NCBI RefSeq assembly: GCF_024112395.2
Contig: NZ_CP078013.2
Location: forward strand, 3,844,001 to 3,908,000
DNA from: Pseudomonas pergaminensis
GTDB lineage: Bacteria; Pseudomonadota; Gammaproteobacteria; Pseudomonadales; Pseudomonadaceae
Length of the DNA: 64,000 nt
Reading direction: 5' to 3'
Part shown: positions 52,266 through 63,041 of the stretch, piece by piece
Position numbering within the stretch: the first letter of the stretch is position 1
Layout of the letters: the number at the start of each line of letters is the position of its first letter
Notes under the pieces: model-generated
The model's input: the letters and a program-made list of their open reading frames with translations, nothing else
What the model was told of the DNA's origin: nothing
Database searches by the model: none
Program-made: the position numbers and the translations under genes

Positions 52266-53048
52266 ATGAACAGTCTTTCGCCCTTGTTTCGCCGCCTTGC
52301 CTTCGGTCTCTGCGCCACGCTCTGCGTCAGCGTTGTGCACGCCGAGAGTGCGTCCTCGTACAAAGTCGGTGCGACGGCCAGTGGTTCGCCGTTTACCTTC
52401 CTCGACATCAAGAGCAACAGCATCCAGGGCGTGATGGTTGATGTGGCAGAGGCCGTGGGCAAGGCCGGCGGTTTCACCAGCCAGATCGAGCAGACCAACT
52501 TCGCCGCGCTGATCCCCTCCCTCACGTCCGGCAAGCTCGACTTCATTTCCGCCGGCATGCTCAAGACCGAAGAGCGCACCAAGGTGGTCGACTTCAGCGC
52601 CCCGGTGTATGCCTACGGTGAAGGCCTGATCATCAATGCCGACGACAACACGGCCTACCCCGACCTCACGCCCCTCAAGGACCAAGTGGTCGGCGTGCAG
52701 GCCGGCACCGTCTTCTACGACCAGTTGAACAAGCTCGGGATCTTCAAGGAGATCCGCACCTATGACTCCATCGGCGAGATGGTCCGCGACCTGTCCCTGG
52801 GCCGCATCAAGGCCGCCGTGGGAGACCAGCCCGTGGTGGCCTACCAGATCCGCCAGAAACTGTTCAAAGGCGTGAAACTGGCCCCCGACTACAAGCCCAC
52901 CAACGTCGGCGAAGTGTGCCTGGTGGTGCGCAAGGGCGATGCGCAAACCCTCGAACGCTTGAATACAGCCATCGCCAGCATCAAGGCAGATGGCACCCTC
53001 GACAGCATCCTCAAGAAGTGGGGACTTGATACCCAGGTGCGCCCATGA
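52266..53048 (+). CDS. Polar amino-acid ABC binding protein
   Basis: This 260-residue family-3 solute-binding protein has a signal peptide (1-29, ending VVHA) and SPFTFLDIKSNSIQGVMVDVAEAVG, then SAGMLKTEERTKVVDFSAPV, both typical of amino-acid/opine binding proteins. It has a CTGGAG ribosome site. Its stop overlaps the permease start in ATGA. The substrate is probably an amino acid or amine derivative, since an FAD oxidase ends the operon. Confidence 0.92.
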   Translation: MNSLSPLFRRLAFGLCATLCVSVVHAESASSYKVGATASGSPFTFLDIKSNSIQGVMVDVAEAVGKAGGFTSQIEQTNFAALIPSLTSGKLDFISAGMLKTEERTKVVDFSAPVYAYGEGLIINADDNTAYPDLTPLKDQVVGVQAGTVFYDQLNKLGIFKEIRTYDSIGEMVRDLSLGRIKAAVGDQPVVAYQIRQKLFKGVKLAPDYKPTNVGEVCLVVRKGDAQTLERLNTAIASIKADGTLDSILKKWGLDTQVRP

Positions 53049-53713
53049 ACCCGGCGGAGTTCCTGCAAAACGCCCAGGACTTTTTGCCGATCCTGCTGCA
53101 AGGCGCCTGGGTGACGATCCAGATCACCGTGCTGTCATTCCTGCTCAGCAGCGCCATCGGCCTGGTGCTGGCGTTGCTCAAGCTGTCGCCGATCCGTGCG
53201 CTGTCATGGACCGCGAGCACCATCATCAACGTGATCCGGGGCCTGCCGATCATTGTGCAGCTGTTCTACATCTACTTCGTGCTGCCCGACATGGGCGTGC
53301 ACCTCACCGCGTTCTACGCGGGCGTGATCGGCATGGGCATCGCCTACTCGGCGTACCAGGCCGAGAACTTCCGCACCGGCATCATTGCCGTCGAACAGGG
53401 CCAGCGTGAAGCCGCCGAAGCCTTGGGGATGCGCTCGGCGCTGATGATGCGTCGGGTGATCCTGCCGCAAGCGTTTCGCATCGCCCTGCCGCCGTATGGC
53501 AACACCCTGGTGATGATGCTCAAGGACTCGTCGCTGGTCTCCACCATCACCGTCGCCGAGATGACCCGCCAGGGCCAGCTGATTGCATCGTCGACCTTCC
53601 AGAACATGACCGTCTACACCCTGGTCGCCCTGCTCTACCTGCTGATGAGCCTGCCGCTGGTGTATGGCCTGCGTCGCATGGAACAGCACCTGGGCCGGAG
53701 GAAAAAAGCATGA
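53045..53713 (+). CDS. Polar amino-acid ABC permease
   Basis: This 222-residue HisM/GlnP-type permease has five membrane segments (e.g. [22 protein letters not shown]) and an EAA loop [27 protein letters not shown]. It overlaps its neighbours by 4 bases on both sides, so the whole operon is translationally coupled. As the only permease it should act as a homodimer. Confidence 0.92.
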   Translation: MNPAEFLQNAQDFLPILLQGAWVTIQITVLSFLLSSAIGLVLALLKLSPIRALSWTASTIINVIRGLPIIVQLFYIYFVLPDMGVHLTAFYAGVIGMGIAYSAYQAENFRTGIIAVEQGQREAAEALGMRSALMMRRVILPQAFRIALPPYGNTLVMMLKDSSLVSTITVAEMTRQGQLIASSTFQNMTVYTLVALLYLLMSLPLVYGLRRMEQHLGRRKKA

Positions 53714-54462
53714 TCGAGATTCGCCAACTGCAAAAACACTACGGCAGCCACCGCGTGCTGCACGGTGTCGACCTGGACGTGGCCAAGGGTGAAGTGGTGT
53801 GCCTGATCGGCCCCTCGGGCTCGGGCAAATCCACCCTGCTGCGCTGCATCAACGCGCTGGAGGCCTATGACGGCGGACACATCCACGTGTTCGGCGAAAC
53901 CGTGAAGCGCGCCAGCAAGACCGTGCACGCCCTGCGCAGCCGCATGGGCATGGTGTTCCAGCGCTTCAACCTGTTCCCCCATCGCACGGTGCTGGAAAAC
54001 GTGATGGAAGGCCCGGTGTATGTCAAAGGCGAGCCGCCCAAGCAGGCCCGCGAAGAAGCCCTGGTGCTGCTGGAAAAAGTCGGCCTGAGCGCCAAGGCCG
54101 ATGCGTACCCGGAGCAACTCTCCGGCGGCCAGCAACAACGCGTGGCCATTGCCCGCGCCCTGGCGATGAAACCCGAAGCCATGCTGTTCGACGAACCCAC
54201 CTCGGCCCTCGACCCGGAACTGGTCGGTGATGTACTGGCGGTGATGCGCACCCTGGCGGATGAAGGCATGACCATGATCGTCGTCACCCACGAGATGGGC
54301 TTTGCCCGCGAAGTGGCCGACCGCGTGTGCTTCCTGCACGGCGGCTACATCGTCGAAAGCGGCGCGGCCGAGCACGTGCTGGGCAACCCGCAACATCCGC
54401 GTACCCAGGACTTTTTGCGACGGGTGCTGCACCCCACTGGCGACACGCGGAGCCTGTCATGA
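53710..54462 (+). CDS. Polar amino-acid ABC ATP-binding protein
   Basis: This 250-residue ATPase has Walker [12 protein letters not shown], signature [15 protein letters not shown], Walker [14 protein letters not shown] and the switch His in [12 protein letters not shown], all as in GlnQ/HisP. It overlaps the permease and the FAD oxidase genes by 4 bases each. Confidence 0.93.
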   Translation: MIEIRQLQKHYGSHRVLHGVDLDVAKGEVVCLIGPSGSGKSTLLRCINALEAYDGGHIHVFGETVKRASKTVHALRSRMGMVFQRFNLFPHRTVLENVMEGPVYVKGEPPKQAREEALVLLEKVGLSAKADAYPEQLSGGQQQRVAIARALAMKPEAMLFDEPTSALDPELVGDVLAVMRTLADEGMTMIVVTHEMGFAREVADRVCFLHGGYIVESGAAEHVLGNPQHPRTQDFLRRVLHPTGDTRSLS

Positions 54463-55727
54463 AGTCATTGTGGTCGGCGACTGCGCCTTCGGTGGTACCG
54501 ACGCCTGCGTTGAGCGAATCGGTGAAGGTGGACGTGGCGATTGTCGGTGCCGGCTATACCGGCCTATCGACGGCGCTGCACCTGGCCGAACGCGGCGTGA
54601 GCGTGTGCGTGCTGGAAGCCAACGAGCCGGGCTGGGGCGCGTCCGGGCGCAACGGTGGGCAGGTCAACCCCACGCTCAAATACGACCCTGAACAGCTGGT
54701 TCAGATGTACGGACCGGAGCGCGCCGAGCCGCTGATTTCGACCGTGTCGAATTCGGCAGACCTGGTGTTCAGGCTGATCGAAAAACACGGCATTGATTGC
54801 GCGCCGGTACGCAAAGGCTGGATGCAGGTGTCCTACAGCGAAAAAGGCGTCGCCGGGCTGCACGCACGGGCAGATCAGTGGGCCCGGCGCGGTGTGCCGG
54901 TGCAACGCCTGGAGGCGGCGGCGGTGGCTTCACGCATGGGCAGTGACGCCTTTGCCGGCGGTTGGCTGGATGGCCGCGCCGGTGCCATTCAGCCGTTGGC
55001 CTATGCCCGTGGATTGGTGGGCGCGGCGCTGGCAGCGGGTGTGCGGGTTCATGGGCAAAGCGCAGTGACGGGCTTGCAACGCCACGGTTCGGGCTGGCAG
55101 TTGCAGACGGCCGGCGGCGCACAGGTGAGCGCCGATCAAGTGGTCCTCGCAACCAATGGCTACAGCGGCAACCTGTGGCCGGGCATGGCGCAGAGCATCC
55201 TCGCGGCGAACAGTTTTATCGTCGCCACCAAACCCTTGAGTGGGCGCGCGGCGGACAGCATCTTGCCGGGCCAGGAGACCGTCTCCACCGCACAAAGGCT
55301 GCTGCTGTACTTTCGCAAAGACAGCCATGGCCGTTTGCTGATGGGCGGGCGCGGGCTGTTCAACGACCCCACTTCACCCACGGATTTCGCCCACTTGGAA
55401 CGCTCGCTGGCATTGCTGTTTCCGCAATTGGGACGGTTGGAATTCGAGTATCGCTGGGCCGGGCGTATCGCAATCACTCGCGACTTCATGCCCCATGTGC
55501 ACCAGCCCGCGCCGGGGCTGACCTTGGCGCTGGGCTGCAATGGCCGGGGGATCGCACTGTGTACCAGCCTGGGGCAGCAACTGGCGGGCAAGTTGTGTGA
55601 CAGCCAGGCGGAGTTCGCCTACCCGGTGACGCCGCTGCAGCGCTTGCCGATGCACGGGTTGCAGCGGTTCTATATTGGGGCGGGTGTGGCGTGGTACAGC
55701 TTGTTGGATCGGCTCAATGTGAGCTGA
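54459..55727 (+). CDS. FAD-dependent amine/amino-acid oxidase (PuuB/DadA-like)
   Basis: This 422-residue DAO-type flavoenzyme has the FAD-binding [17 protein letters not shown] (about residues 30-46), [12 protein letters not shown] (the usual flavin-contact block) and a C-terminal [15 protein letters not shown]. It resembles gamma-glutamylputrescine oxidase. Its ATG overlaps the ATPase stop, so the importer and oxidase are made together and the oxidase probably attacks the imported compound's amine. Confidence 0.9.
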   Translation: MKSLWSATAPSVVPTPALSESVKVDVAIVGAGYTGLSTALHLAERGVSVCVLEANEPGWGASGRNGGQVNPTLKYDPEQLVQMYGPERAEPLISTVSNSADLVFRLIEKHGIDCAPVRKGWMQVSYSEKGVAGLHARADQWARRGVPVQRLEAAAVASRMGSDAFAGGWLDGRAGAIQPLAYARGLVGAALAAGVRVHGQSAVTGLQRHGSGWQLQTAGGAQVSADQVVLATNGYSGNLWPGMAQSILAANSFIVATKPLSGRAADSILPGQETVSTAQRLLLYFRKDSHGRLLMGGRGLFNDPTSPTDFAHLERSLALLFPQLGRLEFEYRWAGRIAITRDFMPHVHQPAPGLTLALGCNGRGIALCTSLGQQLAGKLCDSQAEFAYPVTPLQRLPMHGLQRFYIGAGVAWYSLLDRLNVS

Positions 55728-55739
55728 ACCCGCCCCTCA

Positions 55740-55829
55740 TGTGGGAGCGGGCTTGCCCGCGATGGCGGTGTGTCAGCCACGGGATGTGCTGGCTAATGGA
55801 CCGCTTTCGCAGGCAAGCCAGCTCCCACA
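55740..55829. repeat. Inverted REP pair
   Basis: TGTGGGAGCGGGCTTGCCCG and, inverted, GCAGGCAAGCCAGCTCCCAC enclose GTGTGTCAGCCACGGG and flanking bases. The two arms differ slightly. About 180 bases after it hold no convincing gene. Confidence 0.8.
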
Positions 55830-56006
55830 CTGGGTCTGCTTTTTTCTGGAAGACCGAGTATTCAATATTCATCCCCCTCATCGCCCCTGATTCTGGCGGC
55901 GAGCGCCTGGGCAATGGCCGGGTCCTTGTTTCTGATGCTCGATCTGTTCGTAAAACCGCGCAAAGCCTGGTGATTTTTGGGGGGGTGGGGATTGTGGCAA
56001 TTGCCA

Positions 56007-56915
56007 TCAAAACACCGACCACCCAATCCGCTCACTCAACAACTCCAACGCCTTCATCCCCGCCAGTGAGTTCCCCGCTGCATTCAGTTCCGGCGACCAC
56101 ACGCACACCGTGAACTGCCCCGGTACCACCGCGACGATCCCGCCGCCGACCCCGCTTTTGCCCGGCAACCCCACGCGGTAGGCAAAATTGCCCGCCTCGT
56201 CATACAGCCCACTGGTGGCCATGATGGAGTTGACTTGCTTGGTCTGCCGCGCGGTCAACACCTGTTCGCCGCTGTGGGCGCTCACGCCTTCGTTGGCCAG
56301 GAAGCTGAAGGCCCTGGCCAAGTCCAGGCAGCTCATCTGCAGCGCGCAGTAGTTGAAGTAGCTGTGCAGCACCGCGTCCACGTCATTGTGGAAGTTGCCG
56401 AAGGATTTCATCAGGTAGGCCATGGCCGCGTTGCGCGCGCCGTGCTGGGCTTCGGACTCGGCGACGACGCTGTTGACCAGGATCTGCGGGTTACCCGACA
56501 GGCGCCGGACGAAGTCGCGCATCGACAAAATCGGCACGGCGAAACGCGATTGGTTGATATCGCAGATCACCAGCGCGCCGGCATTGATAAATGGATTGCG
56601 TGGACGGCCGCGTTCGAATTCCAGTTGCACCATGGAGTTGAACGGTTGCCCCGAAGGCTCGTGGCCCAGGCGTTCCCAGATGGTTTCGCCACCGTGGTCG
56701 ATGGCCTGCACCAGGCTGAACACCTTGGAGATGCTCTGCACCGAGAACAACGTGTCGGCATCACCGGCGCAATAGGCCGAGCCGTCGTTGCCGTACACGG
56801 CGATCCCGAGTTGGTTGGCGGGCACGTCAGCCAGCGCGGGGATGTAGTCGGCGACTTTGCCGAGGCCGATCAGGGGGCGCACTTCGTCGAGGATCGACGA
56901 GAGCATCGCCTGCAT
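56007..56915 (-). CDS. glsA: Glutaminase
   Basis: This 302-residue glutaminase turns glutamine into glutamate and ammonia. It has the serine-type core [15 protein letters not shown] (Ser-x-x-Lys), [34 protein letters not shown] and [18 protein letters not shown], all typical. The start at 56915 (MQAMLSSIL) has an AGGA site and gives the usual length; an ATG at 56930 is possible. The small membrane gene upstream may share its transcript. Confidence 0.94.
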   Translation of the reverse strand: MQAMLSSILDEVRPLIGLGKVADYIPALADVPANQLGIAVYGNDGSAYCAGDADTLFSVQSISKVFSLVQAIDHGGETIWERLGHEPSGQPFNSMVQLEFERGRPRNPFINAGALVICDINQSRFAVPILSMRDFVRRLSGNPQILVNSVVAESEAQHGARNAAMAYLMKSFGNFHNDVDAVLHSYFNYCALQMSCLDLARAFSFLANEGVSAHSGEQVLTARQTKQVNSIMATSGLYDEAGNFAYRVGLPGKSGVGGGIVAVVPGQFTVCVWSPELNAAGNSLAGMKALELLSERIGWSVF

Positions 56916-56970
56916 GTCTTGTCCTGTCATCTGTCTTTGAATCGGTGGTAAGCGGGCCGCGGAGGATACT

Positions 56971-57315
56971 TCAATGCGCGCGGAAGCCCCACACAATCTC
57001 TACCACCCGCTCGGCAACCACCAGGTAAAACACGATCAACAATAACTGCAGCGCCAAGTGATAACGCAGCCTGGCGAGCCGGCGGATGCCGTCACTGACG
57101 TTCAAGAGCATGAGCAGCGTGGACAGGATGATCAGGCCCCAGCCGGCCACGCTGGAGGCGAACACGCCGATAAACAAGTCACGCTGCCCAAGCAATGTGT
57201 TGGTCCCCGCCGCAAACAGCAGTGCACACACCAGCAGGTTTTTCACGTTGTCGAAAATCTGCGTGCTCAGATCGTTTTCCAACAACGCCATATACCGTTT
57301 CCATAACGTGCGCAT
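56971..57315 (-). CDS. Small membrane protein of unknown function
   Basis: This 114-residue protein has three or four hydrophobic segments ([65 protein letters not shown]). No family was recognised. The start at 57315 is used. It ends 55 bases before the glutaminase start on the same strand. Confidence 0.65.
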   Translation of the reverse strand: MRTLWKRYMALLENDLSTQIFDNVKNLLVCALLFAAGTNTLLGQRDLFIGVFASSVAGWGLIILSTLLMLLNVSDGIRRLARLRYHLALQLLLIVFYLVVAERVVEIVWGFRAH

Positions 57316-57405
57316 GGCAAGTACCGGGTAGGGATCGCTCGTCAATCAAAGTAGTCCAATTGCCCGTACACTGCACCGTTGCGCTTACTCCACGAGGACT
57401 TTTGC

Positions 57406-57753
57406 ATGAAATTGATGATCGGCCTGGCCGCCCTGCTGCTGGTATCGGCCTGCTCCACCGCCTCCCACCCTACCCCGCCCGCCCAGGATGCCACGGCGTC
57501 CGAATGCCTGGCCGGTGGCGGCACCATGAAGCAAGTCGGCAAATTGCAGAGCTGGAAATGCATTACGCCGTACAAGGACGCGGGCAAGGCCTGTACTGAT
57601 TCGAGCCAGTGCGAAGGCGAGTGCCAGACCAGCGTCACCACCCAGTCCGGCAACGGCCCGGTGACGGGCGCGTGTCAGGTGGACAACGGGCACTTCGGCT
57701 GCTCGGCGACGGTGGAGAAAGGTCAGTTGGGCCGGGCGATCTGTGTGGACTGA
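57406..57753 (+). CDS. Small Cys-rich lipoprotein
   Basis: This 115-residue protein has a lipoprotein signal with lipobox VSAC (Cys16) and a mature part with about eight Cys (SECLAGG, WKCITP, KACTDSSQCEGECQTSV, GACQVD, FGCSA, ICVD) that can form disulfides. The QCEGEC pattern is reminiscent of small periplasmic EF/ferredoxin-like proteins, but no family is claimed. The start at 57406 removes a short leader. Confidence 0.75.
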   Translation: MKLMIGLAALLLVSACSTASHPTPPAQDATASECLAGGGTMKQVGKLQSWKCITPYKDAGKACTDSSQCEGECQTSVTTQSGNGPVTGACQVDNGHFGCSATVEKGQLGRAICVD

Positions 57754-57763
57754 CTCGCTATCC

Positions 57764-58180
57764 TGTAGGAGCTGGCTTGCCAGCGATGGCGGCCGGACAA
57801 CCGGCCGCTATCTACCTGTCACCCCGCGACTCAAAAATGTGGGAGCTGGCTTGCCTGCGAAAGCGGCCTGACAGCCGACCACTCTCCAACTGTCCCCCCC
57901 GCGATCCAAAAATGTGGGAGCTGGCTTGCCTGCGAAAGCGGCCTGACAGCCGACCACTCTCCAACTGTCGCCCCCGCGATCCAAAAATGTGGGAGCGGGC
58001 TTGCCTGCGAAGGCGGCCTGACAGCCGACCACAATCTAACTGTCACCCCGCGATCTAACTGTAGGAGCTGGCTTGCCTGCGAAGACGGCCTAACTGCCGA
58101 CCACTCTCTAACTGAAGCCCCGCGATCCAAATGTGGGAGCTGGCTTGCCTGCGAAAGCGGCCTGATAGCTGACCTAGATG
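57764..58180. repeat. Tandem array of ~73-bp REP-like units (arm B)
   Basis: TGTGGGAGC or TGTAGGAGC unit starts fall at about 57765, 57838, 57913, 57988, 58060 and 58132, giving six units with periods of 72-75. They are the reverse complement of the array at 30690-31240, which has eight. Open frames through the array are artefacts of the repeat. Confidence 0.88.
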
Positions 58181-58599
<419 letters not shown>

Positions 58600-58615
58600 C
58601 GGGGCAGGCTAGCGT

Positions 58616-59026
58616 TTAGAAGTACGCCACATCCGACACCCGTTCATCCAGCACGTCCCGCGCCAGTGCCCAGGCCTGGTCCTTGGACTCCACCACCAGC
58701 AGCGGGTACCCCCAGGCCTTGCCGAACATTACCGCAAATGGCTTGAGCGCCAGGCGCTGCGCGGCACTGGGCTCTACCTGGATCATGCCTTTGACGTAGG
58801 TGCGCAGCGCCTGCTTGTTTTTCTTCATCCAGATCGATGCTTGCTTGCGTTCCTCATGGGAGTGTTCGTGATTGTTTTCGTCCACGGATTTTTCGTGCAG
58901 CAGCAGGAAGGGTTGCTGGCGCGCAAGCAGGCTTTCGAAGACCCCGAAGGCATCCTCCTGCCCACCCTCGTTGGGTGCGTCAAACACGATTTTCACCACC
59001 GGGAATGTTGTGCTGTCGAGTCGCAT
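58616..59026 (-). CDS. Conserved hypothetical protein of 136 residues
   Basis: The family was not recognised. The protein starts with a beta-strand pair (FPVVKIVFDAP), has a His/Glu-rich centre (ENNHEHSHEERKQAS) that may bind metal, and a C-terminal alpha/beta part (PLLVVESKDQAWALARDVL). There is no signal peptide. An AAGGAG ribosome site precedes the ATG at 59026. It is divergent from the AraC gene. Confidence 0.7.
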   Translation of the reverse strand: MRLDSTTFPVVKIVFDAPNEGGQEDAFGVFESLLARQQPFLLLHEKSVDENNHEHSHEERKQASIWMKKNKQALRTYVKGMIQVEPSAAQRLALKPFAVMFGKAWGYPLLVVESKDQAWALARDVLDERVSDVAYF

Positions 59027-59136
59027 GGCGGAGCTCCTTGTTGAGAATTGATCTCACTATAAAGGCCCGACCACTGGACGGCATTGCACAGAATAGCCAG
59101 ACTGTTTCGCAATCCGGCCAACCTGCGAGACCCGTC

Positions 59137-59991
59137 ATGAAGCATCACCGTCTGGACATGCGCGACCCGCTGATGCCCAAGGGCGCCGATGTGTTCCCCC
59201 GCGCCGTGGTGGCGGTGGGCGCCACCAGTACGTCGGACACCTGGGAACATGCCCAGCACGCCCACCGCAAGGGTCAGTTGATGTACACCCTGCGCGGGGT
59301 GATCCTTTGCGAGATCGAAGCGGGTATCTGGATCGTGCCACCGCAGTGCGCACTGTGGATTCCCGGCGGCACGTCCCATGCGGCGCGCGGGTCTGGCGAA
59401 GCGGAGGTGTATTGCCTGTTGATCGACCCCGACGCGGCGTGCGCCCTGCCCCCGCAATGCTGCACTTTGGCGGTGTCGGGCCTGCTGCATGAGCTGATCA
59501 GCAAGGCCGTGAGTTTCCCGCAGCTGTATGACGAACACGGCGCCCAGGGGCGTTTGATCAATACCCTGCTGGATGAGCTCGCCGCCGCCCCCGTTGAAGC
59601 CTTGCACCTGCCCATGCCCCAGGACCCGCGCTTGCGCCGCCTGGCCAACAGCCTGTTGGCCGAGCCGTCGGACAAGGCGACCCTCGGCCAATGGGCGGTG
59701 CGCATCGGCATGAGTGAACGCAGCATGACGCGCCTGCTGCTGGAGGAACTGGGCCTGAGCTTCGGCCGCTGGCGCAGGCAATTGCATGTGATCCTGTCGT
59801 TGCAGCGCCTCGCCAAGGGCCAGAGCGTGCAAACGGTCGCGCTGGACCTGGGTTATGAGAACGCCAGCGGCTTTATCACCATGTTCCGCAAGGCCGTGGG
59901 GCAGCCGCCGGCGCGCTACCTGGCGGACCGCGCCGGGGTGTTCAGCCCGCCCCCAGGCGCTATTCCGCTAAAGGAGCCCCGGCACGAGTAG
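59137..59991 (+). CDS. AraC family transcriptional regulator
   Basis: This 284-residue regulator has an N-terminal cupin sensor (about 20-110; AHRKGQLMYTLRGVI, WIVPPQCALWIPGGTSHAA) and two C-terminal helix-turn-helix motifs (LGQWAVRIGMSERSMTRLLLEELG and QTVALDLGYENASGFITMFRKAVGQPPARY). The start at 59137 is the first Met after unconserved sequence. Its 3' end overlaps the molybdoenzyme gene by 24 bases in a convergent arrangement. Confidence 0.9.
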   Translation: MKHHRLDMRDPLMPKGADVFPRAVVAVGATSTSDTWEHAQHAHRKGQLMYTLRGVILCEIEAGIWIVPPQCALWIPGGTSHAARGSGEAEVYCLLIDPDAACALPPQCCTLAVSGLLHELISKAVSFPQLYDEHGAQGRLINTLLDELAAAPVEALHLPMPQDPRLRRLANSLLAEPSDKATLGQWAVRIGMSERSMTRLLLEELGLSFGRWRRQLHVILSLQRLAKGQSVQTVALDLGYENASGFITMFRKAVGQPPARYLADRAGVFSPPPGAIPLKEPRHE

Positions 59992-62250
59992 TGGCGGCAC
60001 AAACGCGGTGACTTGCGGCAACGGCTGGTCCCACTTCACCACCTCCACCGTGGCCGTCTGCGCCGAACAGCCCTGGGACAGGCTGGAGGCGCCGACATCG
60101 GCAGTGATCATGTTGGGGTTGCCGTGCTTGTCCAGGCTGTTGCGCTGCCCTGGAGTCTGCGGGTCGAACCAGGCGCCGGTGGCGATCTGCACGACACCCG
60201 GACGGATGTCATGGGAGACAATCACCCCAGCCAGGAACGCCCCCCGTCCATTGAACACCTTGACCACATCACCGTCGCCAATGCCCCGCGCCCGCGCATC
60301 GTCCGCGTTGATGGTCAGCGGCTCGCGCTGCTGGATCTTCGACGCGCGGCTGTAGCTACCGTGGTCGTACTGGCTGTGCAGGCGTGTCTTCGGCTGGTTC
60401 GACAGCAGGTGCAGCGGGTAGTCCGGCACAGGTTTGTCCAACCACACCGGATGGCCAGGGCAGTCGGCATAACCAAAGCTCGCAATGCGTTCGGAAAACA
60501 GCTCGATACGTCCCGAGGGCGTGGGCAAAGGATGAGCGAGCGGATCGTCACGAAAGGCCTTGAGCAGTACTGTATCGGTGTCGGGATAGGCCACTTCGAA
60601 CACGCCGTCACGCCAGAACCGATCGTAGTCCGGCAGCTCGATGCCCTGTTCTTCAGCGCGTCCACGGGACTCGTCGTAGATAAAACGCAGCCACTGCCCG
60701 GCGTCACGGCCTTCGGTGAAGGTGCCGCCAAACCCCAGGCGCGCGGCGATGTCAGCAAAGATCGAGTAGTCATCCCGCGCCTCGCCGACCGGTGCGATGG
60801 CTTGCTGCATCGCCAGCATGAACCGGTCCGACGCCGAACTGCCGATATCGTTGCGCTCCAGGGCGGTCGTGGCCGGCAGTACGATATCGGAATACTTGGC
60901 CTGGGCGGTCCAGTACTGTTCGTGGACGATCAGGGTGCGCGGTTTTTTCCAGGCCTCCAGCAAGCGATTGAGGTCCTGGTGATGGTGGAAAATATTGCCG
61001 CCAGCCCAGTACACCAGGTGAATATCCGGATACGCCTGGCGCTTGCCGTTGTAGTCGAATTCGGCGCCGGGGTTAAGCAGCATGTCAGTGATGCGTGCCA
61101 CCGGAATGAACGCCTTCACCGGGTTGAGCCCCTGGGAAAACCTTGGCCCGGAGAAGCCTTTGCGGCCGCTGCCCGTGTTGTTCATGCAGCCGTAGCCCAG
61201 GCCAAAGCCGCCGCCGGGCAAGCCGATCTGGCCGAGCAGCGCCGCCAGGGTCACGGTCATCCAGAAAGGCTGCTCGCCGTGCACCGAGCGCTGCAGGGAA
61301 TAGGCGATGTTGATCATCGTCCGCTGGCGGCCCATGCGCCGGGCGAGGTCGATGATCTGCTGCGCGGGGATATCCGTCAGTGCCTCTGCCCACGCGGGGT
61401 CTTTCGGTTGACCATCAGTGTCGCCGAGCAGATAGCCGCGAAAGCGGTCGTAACCCACGGTGTATTGCTGAATGAACGCCTCGTTGTGCAGGCCTTCCGT
61501 CACCAGCACATGGGCCAGCGCCAGCATCAATGCGGTGTCGCTGCCGGGGCGGATCGGCAGCCATTGGTTGAGGGCCGGGCCGCTCAGGTCACCGCGCAAC
61601 GGGCTCACGTTGACGAACTGCACGCCAGCCGCCGACATCGCCGCCAACGCCTCGGTCAGCAAGTGATCACTGGCGCCACCGGGGCTGGTCTGGGCGTTCT
61701 TGGCTGGCAGCCCGCCGAACGCCACGAACAGCTCGCAGTGTTCGGCGAGGTTTTTCCAGGAAGTGTGCGCCGCCAGCAGCCAGTCCATATTGCCGACGAT
61801 ATGCGGCATCAACACCCGCCCGGCACCGAGGCTGTAGCTGTCGGTGCTGGCGACATAGCCGCCGAACTGGTTGAGAAAACGGTGCAACTGGCTTTGTGCA
61901 TGGTGGAAACGCCCGGCGCTGCCCCAGCCGTAGCTGCCACCGTAGATCGCCTGGTTGCCGTGTTCGGCCTTGACCTTGTTCAGCTCACGGGCGACCAGGT
62001 CCAGGGCCACGGCCCAGGAGACCTCGACAAACGGCTCCTGGCCCCGCAGTTCGGGGTGCGAGCCGGGCTCGGCCAAATAACTGCGGCGCACGGCAGGCCG
62101 CAGGATGCGCGTCGGCGAGGTGATGGCGTCGGGGATTGACGCACCGATGGGCGACGGGTCTTTGTCCCAGTCCACCGGCGTCATCGCCTGCAACTTGCCA
62201 TCGACGACCTGCGGACGATAGGCGCCCCAGTGCAACGAAGTGAAGGTCAT
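59968..62250 (-). CDS. Cytoplasmic BisC/DMSO-reductase-type molybdoenzyme
   Basis: This 760-residue molybdopterin oxidoreductase lacks a Tat signal and a 4Fe-4S Cys motif, which fits BisC rather than DmsA or TorA. The active-site block GGSYGWGSAGRFHHAQ has the Tyr107 and Trp109 known from DMSO reductases, and Ser140 in TDSYSLGAG aligns with the Mo-ligand Ser. The C-terminal cofactor-binding domain ends the chain (ITADVGASSLSQGCSAQTA). It probably reduces an S- or N-oxide. It starts two bases after the stop of the ABC ATPase gene, so it belongs to the SsuBC-like import operon. Confidence 0.9.
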   Translation of the reverse strand: MTFTSLHWGAYRPQVVDGKLQAMTPVDWDKDPSPIGASIPDAITSPTRILRPAVRRSYLAEPGSHPELRGQEPFVEVSWAVALDLVARELNKVKAEHGNQAIYGGSYGWGSAGRFHHAQSQLHRFLNQFGGYVASTDSYSLGAGRVLMPHIVGNMDWLLAAHTSWKNLAEHCELFVAFGGLPAKNAQTSPGGASDHLLTEALAAMSAAGVQFVNVSPLRGDLSGPALNQWLPIRPGSDTALMLALAHVLVTEGLHNEAFIQQYTVGYDRFRGYLLGDTDGQPKDPAWAEALTDIPAQQIIDLARRMGRQRTMINIAYSLQRSVHGEQPFWMTVTLAALLGQIGLPGGGFGLGYGCMNNTGSGRKGFSGPRFSQGLNPVKAFIPVARITDMLLNPGAEFDYNGKRQAYPDIHLVYWAGGNIFHHHQDLNRLLEAWKKPRTLIVHEQYWTAQAKYSDIVLPATTALERNDIGSSASDRFMLAMQQAIAPVGEARDDYSIFADIAARLGFGGTFTEGRDAGQWLRFIYDESRGRAEEQGIELPDYDRFWRDGVFEVAYPDTDTVLLKAFRDDPLAHPLPTPSGRIELFSERIASFGYADCPGHPVWLDKPVPDYPLHLLSNQPKTRLHSQYDHGSYSRASKIQQREPLTINADDARARGIGDGDVVKVFNGRGAFLAGVIVSHDIRPGVVQIATGAWFDPQTPGQRNSLDKHGNPNMITADVGASSLSQGCSAQTATVEVVKWDQPLPQVTAFVPPLLVPGLL

Positions 62251-62252
62251 GG

Positions 62253-63041
62253 CTACCAGTTTTCTCCCAGCCCGAGCAGGCCCAGTATCTGCCGCCGCAG
62301 GTCCACCAAGTAAGGATCGTCCCGGTGCCGAGGATACGGCCGATCGATGCTTAATTGCGCCAGGATTTTTGCCGGGCGGTCGCTGAACACGATCACGCGG
62401 TTGGCCAGCAGCAAGGCTTCTTCCACATCGTGGGTGACCAGCAAGGCCGTGTAGCCCTGGCGCTGCCACAGGTCGATCAACTCTTTTTGCATGGTGATGC
62501 GGGTCAGGGAGTCGAGTTTGCCCAAGGGCTCGTCGAGGATCAGCAGGCGCGGCTGGTTGACCAGTGCGCGAGCCAGGGCCACGCGTTGCGCCATGCCGCC
62601 GGAGAGCTGCCGCGGATACGCGCGGGCGAACTGGCTGAGGCCGACCTTCTCCAGGGCTTCGTCGACCTTGGCCGAATGGGTCTTGAGCAGGCCCTGGGCT
62701 TCCAGGCCGACAGCGACGTTGTCCCACACCCGGCGCCACGGGTACAGGGTCGGGTCCTGGAACACCACGACGCGGCTCGGGTCCGGCCCGGTGATGGCTT
62801 CACCGTCGGCCAGCAATCGTCCCGAATCCGCCGGTTCCAAACCGGCCACCAGGCGCAGCAAGGTGGATTTGCCGCAGCCCGAAGGCCCGAGCAGCGCCAC
62901 GAACTCTCCGGGCGCCACGTCCAGGGACACCCGCTCCAGCACCGGCAGGTGCTGACCGTCCAAGGCAAAACCATGGCTGAGGTTGTCTATGCGCAGCGCC
63001 AGACCTTCCGACGCCGATTCCACGTGTGCCAGGGCTACCAT
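62253..63041 (-). CDS. SsuB/TauB-type ABC ATP-binding protein
   Basis: This 262-residue ATPase has Walker A GPSGCGKSTLL, signature LSGGMAQRVALARAL, Walker B LLILDEPLGKLD and the His in LLVTHDVEEALLL. It resembles the nitrate/sulfonate/taurine class. It overlaps the permease stop by 7 bases and is followed after 2 bases by the molybdoenzyme gene, tying import to reduction of the substrate. Confidence 0.92.
   Translation of the reverse strand: MVALAHVESASEGLALRIDNLSHGFALDGQHLPVLERVSLDVAPGEFVALLGPSGCGKSTLLRLVAGLEPADSGRLLADGEAITGPDPSRVVVFQDPTLYPWRRVWDNVAVGLEAQGLLKTHSAKVDEALEKVGLSQFARAYPRQLSGGMAQRVALARALVNQPRLLILDEPLGKLDSLTRITMQKELIDLWQRQGYTALLVTHDVEEALLLANRVIVFSDRPAKILAQLSIDRPYPRHRDDPYLVDLRRQILGLLGLGENW

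Noticed and set aside
55869..55973. Short hydrophobic frame ending LFLMLDLFVKPRKAW after the FAD oxidase
   Set aside because: It looks like the tail of a membrane protein but has no start codon with a ribosome site and is only about 35 codons; it may be a remnant, but the evidence is too thin.
60013..62139. 708-codon open frame on the plus strand
   Set aside because: It is antisense to the well-supported molybdoenzyme gene and has no recognisable domains; long antisense frames are common in GC-rich genes.
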